NCBI RefSeq assembly: GCF_900101895.1
Contig: NZ_FMVF01000006.1
Span: forward strand, 88,759-152,758
Reading direction: 5' to 3'
Source of the DNA: Flavobacterium caeni
GTDB taxonomy: Bacteria > Bacteroidota > Bacteroidia > Flavobacteriales > Flavobacteriaceae
DNA length: 64,000 nt
Numbering within the stretch: the first letter of the stretch is position 1; the number at the start of each line of letters is the position of its first letter. A model generated the notes under the pieces. That model was not told the DNA's origin. It worked only from the letters and a program-made list of their open reading frames with translations, and made no database searches. Below, piece after piece: positions 18,253 to 26,880 of this stretch. Position numbers and translations under genes: made by a program.

Positions 18253-19806
18253 ATGAAAAAGATACATTTAAAATTTTGGGCAGTTTGCGTGGCTTTGTCG
18301 ACGATGACCGCCTGCGTTACCGACGACGATTTGATCCAGAACGATCCGAACGTCGACACCAACGCCAACTTCTGGCAAACCGGAGACGATGCCATCAAAG
18401 GACTCAATGCCGCTTATGCCGCATTGCTCCAGGACGGGACCTACATGCGTTGTTCTCCGTTGCTTTTGGATGTGAAGGGCGATGATTCTATGTCGAACAG
18501 CCCTTGGGGTGCCATGTACAACGTGGGTCGCTTCAACTCGAACCCGACCGATCCGGCGATTTACGGATGGGCGTTCGAGACCTACTACATCGGGATCAAC
18601 CGTTGCAACCAGGTTTTGAACAACGTGCCAACCATTGTGATGGACGAGGGCCTCAAGGCGCGTGTACTCGGACAAGCTTATTTCTTGCGCGGATTGTATG
18701 AATTCCACGCGGTGAACCTGTTCAAGAATGTACCGTTGCCTACCAGCGCTACCGAATTTTACCATCCGCAGGCGAGCCAAGCCGAAGGATGGGATCGCGT
18801 CATTGCCGATTTTGCCGCCGCGGCCGATTTGTTGCCGGTATCGTACGACGGCGTCAGCGGACCCGATGCAGGCCAGCCAGGCCGTGCGACCAAGGGTGCA
18901 GCTTTGGGTTATTTGGGCAAAGCGTATTTGTTCAACCACCGTTTTGCCGAAGCGCGCGACACCTTTTTGAGCGTAATCAACCTGGGCGTTTATTCGCTCA
19001 TGCCAAACTACCGCGACAACTTTACCGACACCAACGAGAACAACGCCGAGTCGTTGTTCGAAGTGCAGTTCAGCCGCGCCGTTGGTGGTGGTGATTTGGG
19101 TTGGGGCGGATTCCCGATCGCGTCTTGGAGTAAGACGTCGGCACGTGCCATTACTTACGCGCCACGTATTTTTGGATGGACAGACGTTCAACCAACCCAA
19201 GCGTTGTTCGATGAATTCCACCAGGAAACTACCGTAGGCGGGGAACTCGATCCACGTTTGCGTGCGACCATGTTCTACAACTATCCGGGCTGTACATTGT
19301 ACAACCAAGATTTCGCGACGATTTATGCAGGCAGCAACGATCTTTTTGCGTTGTTCTGCCGCAAATACCAAAACTCCGACGGACAGTACGCCAACGAAAT
19401 GGACTGGCGTTCGGGCATCAACGAGCGTTTGCTGCGCTATGCCGACATCCTGTTGATGTATGCCGAAACGTTGAACGAAACAGGCAACACCGCCGGCGCT
19501 TACCAATACATCCAAATGGTGCGCGACCGCGTCAACCTGCCTAATCTGAACAGCGTTCAGCCGGGCATGAGTCAGGCGCAAATGCGCGAGCAAATCGGGC
19601 ATGAGCGTTTCCTCGAGTTCGCGCTCGAAGGCCACCGTTTTGACGACATCCGTCGTTGGGGTTGGTTGGAAGATCCGGCCAAGTTGGCATGGCTCAAGTC
19701 GCGCGACGGCGAGTTCAACAGCTATGCGGCGGGACGCGAGTATTTCCCGATCCCGCAGCTCGAGATGGACAACAACCCGGGCATGATCCAAAACCCAAGT
19801 TATTGA
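18253..19806 (+). CDS. SusD/RagB-family surface glycan-binding lipoprotein
   Basis: 517 residues. Lipoprotein signal with lipobox TAC (Cys21) and an acidic segment after it, as expected for surface-exposed Bacteroidota lipoproteins. The SusD fold is recognised from the TPR-like helices (GLKARVLGQAYFLRGLYEFH), RYADILLMYAETLNETGN and the C-terminal FALEGHRFDDIRRWGWL. It caps the SusC channel and binds the oligosaccharide. Translation start is the ATG at 18253, 18 bases after susC. A strong hairpin follows the gene, separating the transporter pair from the enzyme genes. Confidence 0.97.
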   Translation: MKKIHLKFWAVCVALSTMTACVTDDDLIQNDPNVDTNANFWQTGDDAIKGLNAAYAALLQDGTYMRCSPLLLDVKGDDSMSNSPWGAMYNVGRFNSNPTDPAIYGWAFETYYIGINRCNQVLNNVPTIVMDEGLKARVLGQAYFLRGLYEFHAVNLFKNVPLPTSATEFYHPQASQAEGWDRVIADFAAAADLLPVSYDGVSGPDAGQPGRATKGAALGYLGKAYLFNHRFAEARDTFLSVINLGVYSLMPNYRDNFTDTNENNAESLFEVQFSRAVGGGDLGWGGFPIASWSKTSARAITYAPRIFGWTDVQPTQALFDEFHQETTVGGELDPRLRATMFYNYPGCTLYNQDFATIYAGSNDLFALFCRKYQNSDGQYANEMDWRSGINERLLRYADILLMYAETLNETGNTAGAYQYIQMVRDRVNLPNLNSVQPGMSQAQMREQIGHERFLEFALEGHRFDDIRRWGWLEDPAKLAWLKSRDGEFNSYAAGREYFPIPQLEMDNNPGMIQNPSY

Positions 19807-19845
19807 TATTATTTGAGTTAGTTTGAATTAGTTGCATACCTTTAG

Positions 19846-19870
19846 GATGGCAGGCCCAAAGCCTGCCATC
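19846..19870 (+). terminator. Intercistronic hairpin between susD and the GH51 gene
   Basis: GATGGCAGGC (19846-19855), loop CCAAA, GCCTGCCATC (19861-19870): a perfect 10-bp stem followed by TTATT only, so probably an incomplete terminator. It ends 18 bases before the next ATG. It could stabilise susCD mRNA or attenuate the enzyme genes. Confidence 0.65.
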
Positions 19871-19888
19871 TTATTAAAACCAAAACAC

Positions 19889-21430
19889 ATGAACAAGATT
19901 TTTTGCGCGGTGGCGCTTTTAACGATGACGATGCTTCAGGCCCAATCTGTTACGCAAGTGACGGTAAAGACAGATGCCGCGGCGCCCGTCATCAGCCGTC
20001 ATATTTACGGCCATTTTGCCGAACATTTGGGACGTTGCATCTACAACGGCATCTATGTGGGCGACACCTCGCGCATTGCCAATACCAACGGTGTCCGCAA
20101 CGACATCATCAAGGCGTTAAAGGAACTCAAGATCCCCAATTTGCGCTGGCCCGGCGGTTGTTTTGCCGATACCTATCACTGGAAGGATGGGATTGGTCCT
20201 AAAAACGAGCGCCCGACCATCGTCAACAAATGGTGGGGTGGGGTAACCGAAGACAACAGTTTTGGTACGCATGATTTCCTCAACCTTTGCGAAGTGCTCG
20301 AGACCGAGCCGTATTTGGCTGGGAACATGGGTAGCGGAACCGTGCAGGAGCTCGCCGATTGGGTACAGTACACCAACTTTGGCGGCAAAAGCCCGATGAG
20401 CGATTTGCGCGCGAGGAACGGTCGCAAAGAACCCTGGAAGGTCAAGTACTGGGGCGTGGGCAACGAAGCCTGGGGTTGCGGCGGCAACATGACGGCCGAA
20501 TACTACGCGGGCGAGTACCGCAAGTACGCGACGTTTATGGCCGATTGGGAGAATACAGGCGGGCTCGTACGCATAGCATCGGGCGCAAACTCAGCCGACT
20601 ACCATTGGACCGAAACCATTATGAAAGGCGTGCCGATCAACATGCTGGGCGGCGTCGCGTTGCACCACTATTCGGTCATCGATTGGGCCAAGAAAGGCGA
20701 CGGCGTTGATTTTACCGAAGACATTTATTTCAGGACAATGCAATCGGCGCTCAAGATGGAAGAGCTCGTGACCAAACACAGCGCCATCATGGACAAGTAC
20801 GATCCCGACAACAAAGTCGCGCTCGTTGTCGACGAATGGGGCGGATGGTACGAAGTAGAAAAAGGAACCAATCCGGGCTTTTTGTACCAGCAAAATACGA
20901 TGCGCGATGCCGTGCTGGCGGGCGCAACGCTCAACATTTTCAACAACCACGCAAAACGCGTACGCATGGCCAACCTGGCGCAAGTGGTCAACGTGTTGCA
21001 GGCGGTGATCCTGACCGACAAGGCCAAGATGATCCTAACGCCTACCTACCACATCCTCAAAATGTATGCGGTGCACCAGGACGCGCAATTGCTGCCGGTG
21101 GAATTCACGTCGCCCGAGTACGTTTACGACAACCAAAAATTACCTGCGGTTTCGGTGTCGGCATCGAAAGACCAGGCCGGAAGGGTGCATATTTCGCTGG
21201 TCAACATCGACAGCAAAAAGCCGCAAACAATCGAGATTCCGGTGCAAAACCTGGGCATCGGAAAAGCGACGGCCACCATCGTCACATCGGGGAAATTGCA
21301 GGACCACAACACGTTCGATACCCCCGATAAAATCAAACCCGTCGACTTCCAGAAAGTCGACCTCAAAAAAGGAACATTGCGCCTGACGCTACCGCCGTTT
21401 TCGGTGGTGATGGTCGAAGGCACCAAATAA
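19889..21430 (+). CDS. GH51 alpha-L-arabinofuranosidase
   Basis: 513 residues, started at the ATG at 19889, which opens a signal peptide (MNKIFCAVALLTMTMLQAQ). The GH51 hallmarks are present: LRWPGGCFADTYHW, acid/base Glu193 in GVGNEAWGCGGN and nucleophile Glu316 in VVDEWGGWYE. A C-terminal beta-sandwich closes the protein. Known activity: removal of terminal alpha-L-arabinofuranosyl units from arabinan or arabinoxylan oligosaccharides by retention. The signal peptide places it in the periplasm. It is the first of seven glycosidase genes; a second, differently built GH51 lies at 26881. Confidence 0.95.
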   Translation: MNKIFCAVALLTMTMLQAQSVTQVTVKTDAAAPVISRHIYGHFAEHLGRCIYNGIYVGDTSRIANTNGVRNDIIKALKELKIPNLRWPGGCFADTYHWKDGIGPKNERPTIVNKWWGGVTEDNSFGTHDFLNLCEVLETEPYLAGNMGSGTVQELADWVQYTNFGGKSPMSDLRARNGRKEPWKVKYWGVGNEAWGCGGNMTAEYYAGEYRKYATFMADWENTGGLVRIASGANSADYHWTETIMKGVPINMLGGVALHHYSVIDWAKKGDGVDFTEDIYFRTMQSALKMEELVTKHSAIMDKYDPDNKVALVVDEWGGWYEVEKGTNPGFLYQQNTMRDAVLAGATLNIFNNHAKRVRMANLAQVVNVLQAVILTDKAKMILTPTYHILKMYAVHQDAQLLPVEFTSPEYVYDNQKLPAVSVSASKDQAGRVHISLVNIDSKKPQTIEIPVQNLGIGKATATIVTSGKLQDHNTFDTPDKIKPVDFQKVDLKKGTLRLTLPPFSVVMVEGTK

Positions 21431-21437
21431 TTTTGCC

Positions 21438-23024
21438 ATGAAACGCCTCTTATCGATTACTTTTTTCGCACTACTGATTGCCGGATGTTCGGGCGACGAG
21501 AACACGGCCACCGTGCCCGTGACGCCTACGCCACCAGAGGGCGAGACCTTTCCGGGCCCTACCTATGCCGACAATTACACGCCGCTGGCTTCCTGGAACC
21601 AAAACAGCCAGTGGAACCTGGCCAACGTTCACGACCCGACGGTGGTCAAGCAGAGCAATTATTTTTACATGTACCAGACCGATGCCTCCTACGGCAACGC
21701 ACACGACGGGCACGGGCACTTTTTTGCACGCCGTTCGACCGACCTGGTCAATTGGGAGTACATGGGCTCGACCATGGCCGCCGCGCCGGCTTGGGTCAAG
21801 GACTCGATGAACGCCAAACGCGCCCGGATGGAACCCGCCTTGCCGCCCATCGACAACCCGAATTATGGGTACTGGGCGCCTTGCGTACGCAAAATCGGCA
21901 ACGTCTACCGCATGTATTATTCGATTGTGATTTCGAATCCCATCGTGGGCACGAGCTTCGATACGTCGTGGAGCGAGCGCGCCTTCATAGGGCTGGCCGA
22001 ATGTACCGATCTGGCCGCCAACGTATGGGTAGACAAGGGCATGGTCATTTGTTCTGAACCCGATGGTGTCGAGAGCTACATCCGCAGCGGACCCGACGAC
22101 TGGAGCGGGTATTTTAAATTCAACGCAATCGATCCGAGTGTCATCGAAGTGGGCGCGCAACAATATTTGATTTATGGCTCATGGCATACGGGGATTGCTG
22201 CCGTCGAACTCGATCCCACCACGGGCAAACCGTTTCAACTCCAATCGATCGCCGATTACGGGACGCGCATTGCCGGCCGTGGTAACCTGGCCAACAACCG
22301 CTGGCAAGGGCTCGAGGCGCCCGAGATCATCTACAACCCCGATACGGGCTACTACTATTTGTTTCTCGCCTATGACGAATTGGGCGTCGCCTACAACACC
22401 CGTGTCGCGCGTTCGCAAAGCATTTATGGGCCGTACATCGGTATCGACGGCGGCAACGTGAGCGAGGGCGCCGAATGTTGGCCGATGGTCACGCATCCGT
22501 ATAAATTCAACAACCACACCGGTTGGGTGGGCATTGCGCACTGCGCGATCTTTCAAGACGACGCGACGGGCAAATGGTACTATTCCTCGCAAGGCCGATT
22601 GCCCGAAAACGTACCCGGCATCAACGTGTCGAATGCCGTCATGATGGGGCAGGTGCGTGAGATCCAATGGACACCCGACGGATGGCCTGTCGCCAACCCA
22701 GAGCGTTACGCGGCCGTCCCGCAAACCGATTTGGTGGCCGCCGATTTCGTAGGGGCATGGGAGCAAATCACGATGCAATACCAATACCGCGTACAGCAAA
22801 CCTCGGTCACGCTACAACTGCGCGCCGACGGCACGTATACCTTGGGCGGCATCCCGAGCGGCAATTGGTCGTACGATGCGGCAACCAAGGTGCTGTCTGT
22901 GGGCAGTGTGCAATCTAAGGTTTGGAATGCATGGAATTGGGAAGCCTCGCCGCGCAAACGCACCCTAACATTTTCAGGATATACCGCAGGCGGGCAACCC
23001 GTTTGGGGCAAAAAAGTAAACTGA
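21438..23024 (+). CDS. GH43-family endo-arabinanase-like lipoprotein
   Basis: 528 residues. Lipobox LIAGC (Cys17) predicts a lipid-anchored enzyme, likely on the cell surface. A five-bladed beta-propeller of GH43 type follows: general base Asp66 (NVHDPTVV), pKa-modulating Asp in FNAIDPSVIEVG, acid Glu in QGLEAPEIIYN. The last 90 residues form a beta domain (WEQITMQYQYRVQQT...GNWSYDAATK) typical of larger endo-acting GH43 arabinanases. As the only lipoprotein among the enzymes, it is the best candidate for making the first cuts in arabinan before SusCD import. The stop codon overlaps the next start by one base (TGATG). Confidence 0.9.
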   Translation: MKRLLSITFFALLIAGCSGDENTATVPVTPTPPEGETFPGPTYADNYTPLASWNQNSQWNLANVHDPTVVKQSNYFYMYQTDASYGNAHDGHGHFFARRSTDLVNWEYMGSTMAAAPAWVKDSMNAKRARMEPALPPIDNPNYGYWAPCVRKIGNVYRMYYSIVISNPIVGTSFDTSWSERAFIGLAECTDLAANVWVDKGMVICSEPDGVESYIRSGPDDWSGYFKFNAIDPSVIEVGAQQYLIYGSWHTGIAAVELDPTTGKPFQLQSIADYGTRIAGRGNLANNRWQGLEAPEIIYNPDTGYYYLFLAYDELGVAYNTRVARSQSIYGPYIGIDGGNVSEGAECWPMVTHPYKFNNHTGWVGIAHCAIFQDDATGKWYYSSQGRLPENVPGINVSNAVMMGQVREIQWTPDGWPVANPERYAAVPQTDLVAADFVGAWEQITMQYQYRVQQTSVTLQLRADGTYTLGGIPSGNWSYDAATKVLSVGSVQSKVWNAWNWEASPRKRTLTFSGYTAGGQPVWGKKVN

Positions 23025-23959
23025 TGAAACGAATTATCATTGTTTTGATGGCGTCGGTATCGGCGTGGGCGCAAAAGCCCGACAACAACCCGATCATCAA
23101 GGACGTCTATACGGGCGATCCGGCCGCGCTCGTCTCGGGCAACACCGTATATCTGTACGCGGGCCACGACGAAGCGCCCAAGGATTTCAATTTTTACAAG
23201 ATGAATGAATGGCTCGTGTATTCGAGCCAGGACATGGTGCACTGGCAGTCGCATCCGGTGCCGCTCAAGGTGTCGGAATTCAAGTGGTCTTCGGGCGATG
23301 CCTGGGCGTCGCAGGTGATTGAGCGCAACGGGAAGTTTTACTGGTATGTGAGTTTGACGCATGCCACGAGTCCCGGCAAAGCCATCGGTGTGGCCGTATC
23401 GGATTCGCCGACGGGACCGTTCAAGGATGCGCTCGGCAAGGCGTTGGTGACGAACGACATGACGACGCACACCAAAATCGATTGGGACGACATCGACCCG
23501 AGCGTTTTTATCGACGACAACGGGCAAGCCTATTTGTTTTGGGGCAACACCGTCTGCAAATACGCCAAGCTCAAACCAAACATGGTCGAACTCGACGGCG
23601 AGATCAAAACCATCGACTTGCTGCATTTCACCGAAGCGCCGTGGATCCACAAACGCAACGGCTGGTATTATTTGTCGTACGCGTACCAATTTCCCGAAAA
23701 AATCGCCTATGCCATGAGCAAAACCATCGACGGGCCGTGGCAATACAAAGGCATCTTGAACGAACTCGCGGGCAATTGCAACACCAATCACCAATCGATC
23801 ATCACGTTCAAAGGCAAGGATTATTTTATTTACCACAACGGCGCGAGCCAGCCCGACGGCGGCAGTTTCAGGCGTTCGGTGTGCGTAGACCGATTGTTTT
23901 ACAACAAAGACGGCACGATGAAACGCGTTGTCATGACCACCGAAGGCATACAGGAATAA
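23024..23959 (+). CDS. GH43-family glycosidase (alpha-L-arabinofuranosidase type)
   Basis: 311 residues from the ATG at 23024, which opens a signal peptide (MKRIIIVLMASVSAWAQ). GH43 propeller with base Asp32 (YTGDPAALV), modulator Asp in WDDIDPSVFID and acid Glu in HFTEAPWIHKRNGWYYLSYA. The length is that of a single-domain GH43. The sequence style (GHDEAP, WHSSQDM-like WLVYSSQDMVHW) resembles arabinofuranosidases acting on arabinose side chains, though beta-xylosidase activity cannot be excluded from sequence. It overlaps the previous gene by one base and is followed by the next GH43 after one base, so all three are tightly coupled. Confidence 0.9.
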   Translation: MKRIIIVLMASVSAWAQKPDNNPIIKDVYTGDPAALVSGNTVYLYAGHDEAPKDFNFYKMNEWLVYSSQDMVHWQSHPVPLKVSEFKWSSGDAWASQVIERNGKFYWYVSLTHATSPGKAIGVAVSDSPTGPFKDALGKALVTNDMTTHTKIDWDDIDPSVFIDDNGQAYLFWGNTVCKYAKLKPNMVELDGEIKTIDLLHFTEAPWIHKRNGWYYLSYAYQFPEKIAYAMSKTIDGPWQYKGILNELAGNCNTNHQSIITFKGKDYFIYHNGASQPDGGSFRRSVCVDRLFYNKDGTMKRVVMTTEGIQE

Positions 23960-23960
23960 G

Positions 23961-24932
23961 ATGAAAAAATTATCTACATACGGATTGTTGCTCGTCGCGT
24001 CGTTTGGTTTCGCACAGGAGCCGATTGTGCACGACCCCGTCATGATCAAGGAAAAAGGCACGTACTACTTGTTCTGTACGGGCAAAGGGATTTCGTGTTT
24101 CAGTTCGAAGGACATGAAAAATTGGACGAAAGAGCCATCGGTGTTTGCCGAAAAACCGAAATGGGCCGACAGCGTCGTTCCCAATTTCGAGAACCACATT
24201 TGGGCACCCGATGTGTATTTCCACAACGGACAATATTACCTGTACTATTCGGTATCGGCGTTCGCCAAGAATACGTCGGCCATTGGTGTCGCGACCACGC
24301 CCACGCTCGATCCGAAAGCTTCGAATTACAAATGGACCGACCACGGTATCGTGATCCAATCGCAGCCCAACCGCGATTTGTGGAATGCGATCGACCCGAA
24401 TTTGATCTTTGACGAAAACGGAACGCCGTGGCTCAACTTTGGCTCTTTTTGGGACGGACTCAAGATGGTGAAACTCAACCCCGATTTAAAGTCGATTGCC
24501 GAGCCGCAAGTCTGGCACACCATTGCCCGCCGCGCGCGCAGTTTCGACCTCGCCGATGCCAATCCGGGCGACGCCGCGCTCGAAGCACCGTTCATCTTCA
24601 AAAAAGACAACGCCTATTATTTGTTCCTGTCGTGGGATTATTGCTGCCGCGGCGAGAAGTCGACGTACAAAGTCGTCGTCGGCAAATCCGACAAGGCGAC
24701 CGGGCCGTTCCTCGACGCCGATGGCAAGGATTTGTTCCAAGGCGGCGGCACATTGGTCATCGAAGGCAACAAGAATTGGGCGGGCGTCGGACACAACAGC
24801 ACGTACACGTTCGACGGCAAGGATTACCTCGTGTTCCACGCCTACGATTCGAACGACAAAGGCAAACCCAGACTCAAAATCAAAGAAATCAATTGGAAAA
24901 ACGGCTGGCCGACGGTGAGTCCGATGGAATAA
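23961..24932 (+). CDS. GH43-family arabinanase (endo/exo-1,5-alpha-L-arabinanase type)
   Basis: 323 residues with signal peptide (residues 1-19, ending FGFAQ). The propeller motifs match the arabinanase branch of GH43: base Asp25 (PIVHDPVMI), modulator in WNAIDPNLIFDENGTPWL, acid Glu in ALEAPFIFKKDNAYYLF, plus the conserved SWDYCC pair and the C-terminal GVGHNSTYTFDGKDYLVFHAY. Arabinanases of this length cut the alpha-1,5-arabinan backbone. With its type I signal it should work in the periplasm on imported oligosaccharides. Confidence 0.92.
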   Translation: MKKLSTYGLLLVASFGFAQEPIVHDPVMIKEKGTYYLFCTGKGISCFSSKDMKNWTKEPSVFAEKPKWADSVVPNFENHIWAPDVYFHNGQYYLYYSVSAFAKNTSAIGVATTPTLDPKASNYKWTDHGIVIQSQPNRDLWNAIDPNLIFDENGTPWLNFGSFWDGLKMVKLNPDLKSIAEPQVWHTIARRARSFDLADANPGDAALEAPFIFKKDNAYYLFLSWDYCCRGEKSTYKVVVGKSDKATGPFLDADGKDLFQGGGTLVIEGNKNWAGVGHNSTYTFDGKDYLVFHAYDSNDKGKPRLKIKEINWKNGWPTVSPME

Positions 24933-24934
24933 CA

Positions 24935-26878
24935 ATGAAAAAAATCAAATACATATTACTGTTTTTGCCGCTGTTTTTGTGCAGCCAGGCGCCCAAACCC
25001 GACGACGGGAAATACCCGATTGCGGCCGTACCGATTGCGGATGTTAAGATCACCGATGCGTTTTGGTTGCCGATCATCCAAACCGTCCAACAAAAAACCA
25101 TCAGCTATGCGATTAAGAAATGCGCCGAAGAAGGTCGTTTTGATAATTTTTTGATTGCAGGCGGAAAAATGAAAGGCGAAGTGCGCGGACAGATGCCGTT
25201 TGACGACACCGATGTGTACAAAATCATCGAAGGCGCGTCGAATTCCCTGTTGTCGGCACCGAATCCAAAACTTGAGAAGACGCTCGATTCAATCATCGAC
25301 ATCATCAAAGTAGGCCAGGAAGCCGACGGCTATTTGACCACCTGGCGTACGATTAATCCCGCCAAACCGCCCGCCCCGTGGGTCAAGGTCGAAAAAGGCG
25401 AGCGCTGGGAGTTCATGTTCATGAGCCACGAAGATTACAACGCCGGGCATTTGTACGAAGCCGCCGCCGTGCATTTCCGCGCGACGGGCAAACGCAACCT
25501 GCTCGACATCGCGCTCAAGAACGCCGATTTGTTCGTCAAAACTTTTGGCGACAAACCGGGCCAACGCCAAAACGTGCCGGGCCACCAAATCATCGAAACC
25601 GGGCTGATTCAATTGTACGACATCGCCAAAAAACGTGAATACCTCGAACTCGCCAAATATTTCCTCGACCAGCGCGGCAACGCGAAATCGCACGAATTGT
25701 ACGGTGCCTATTCGCAGGACCACGTGCCGGTCGTGCACCAGGACGAAGCAGTCGGGCACGCGGTACGCGCGGTATACATGTATGCGGGCATGACCGATAT
25801 CGCGGCGATTTACAAGGACGAGGCGTATCGTTCGGCCATCGACAAACTCTGGCACAATATGGTCGAAAAGAAAATGTATGTGACGGGCGGCATCGGGGCC
25901 AGACACGACGGTGAGGCGTTTGGCGAGAATTACGAACTGCCGAATTTGACGGCCTACAACGAAACCTGTGCGGCCATCGGCGATGTGTATTGGAACCATC
26001 GTTTGTTCAATTTGACGGGCGAGGTGAAATATTACGACGTGATCGAACGCAGTATGTACAACGGATTGATTTCGGGCATGTCGCTTTCGGGCACCGAATT
26101 TTTCTACCCGAACGCACTTGAAAGCGATGGCGTCTACAAGTCGAATCGGGGCTCGTGTACGCGCCAGGCGTGGTTCGATTGTTCGTGCTGTCCGACGAAT
26201 TTGATCCGGTTTGTACCGGCGATTCCGGGGTTGATTTATGGAACGAAAGGCAACGAGTTGTACGTGAATTTGTACGCGTCGAATACGGCGAAAATCAAGC
26301 TCGGCGGGCAAACAGTATCCGTGGCGCAATCGACCGATTATCCGTGGAACGGCAAGGTGAAATTCGTTGTCAATCCAGAAAAATCGGCAGAATTTACGAT
26401 CAAACTCCGCGTTCCGGGTTGGGCCCGAAACGAAGTCTTGCCCGGCGATTTGTACCGATATACGGCGATGAACAAGCAGACGCCAATCGTCAAAATCGAT
26501 GGCAAATCCGTGAGCGCCAAAGCCAACGAAGGCTACATTTCAATCACCCGCAACTGGAAAAAAGGCGAAACGATCACCATCGACTTCCCGATGCAGGTGC
26601 AAAAGGTAGTCACCAGCGACAAAGTCACCGAAAACCACGGCAAGGTCGCGCTCGAATACGGGCCGCTCGTTTACGCCATCGAATCGGTCGACAATCCGAA
26701 TTTCGATGCGATCGCGATCAAGCCGTCCGAAAAATTCACCGTCAAGCGCGAACCGAATTTGCTCGGCGGCGTCAACACGATCAACGCACCGCAGTTCAAG
26801 GCCATCCCGTATTACACGTGGTCGAACCGCGGCGTCAACAAAATGAAAGTCTGGATCCCGTATCCGCAAACCCAATAA
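24935..26878 (+). CDS. GH127 beta-L-arabinofuranosidase
   Basis: 647 residues, started at the ATG at 24935, two bases after the previous stop, because it opens a signal peptide (MKKIKYILLFLPLFLCSQA). The domain is DUF1680/GH127. The zinc-thiolate catalytic set of the family is present: Glu343 and Cys345 (NETC), Cys418 and Cys419 (CSCCP), corresponding to Glu338, Cys340, Cys417 (nucleophile) and Cys418 of HypBA1 from Bifidobacterium longum. Known activity: release of beta-L-arabinofuranose from beta-1,2-arabino-disaccharides, as in hydroxyproline-linked plant glycans or pectin side chains. It widens the locus beyond plain alpha-arabinan. Confidence 0.93.
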   Translation: MKKIKYILLFLPLFLCSQAPKPDDGKYPIAAVPIADVKITDAFWLPIIQTVQQKTISYAIKKCAEEGRFDNFLIAGGKMKGEVRGQMPFDDTDVYKIIEGASNSLLSAPNPKLEKTLDSIIDIIKVGQEADGYLTTWRTINPAKPPAPWVKVEKGERWEFMFMSHEDYNAGHLYEAAAVHFRATGKRNLLDIALKNADLFVKTFGDKPGQRQNVPGHQIIETGLIQLYDIAKKREYLELAKYFLDQRGNAKSHELYGAYSQDHVPVVHQDEAVGHAVRAVYMYAGMTDIAAIYKDEAYRSAIDKLWHNMVEKKMYVTGGIGARHDGEAFGENYELPNLTAYNETCAAIGDVYWNHRLFNLTGEVKYYDVIERSMYNGLISGMSLSGTEFFYPNALESDGVYKSNRGSCTRQAWFDCSCCPTNLIRFVPAIPGLIYGTKGNELYVNLYASNTAKIKLGGQTVSVAQSTDYPWNGKVKFVVNPEKSAEFTIKLRVPGWARNEVLPGDLYRYTAMNKQTPIVKIDGKSVSAKANEGYISITRNWKKGETITIDFPMQVQKVVTSDKVTENHGKVALEYGPLVYAIESVDNPNFDAIAIKPSEKFTVKREPNLLGGVNTINAPQFKAIPYYTWSNRGVNKMKVWIPYPQTQ

Positions 26879-26880
26879 CC

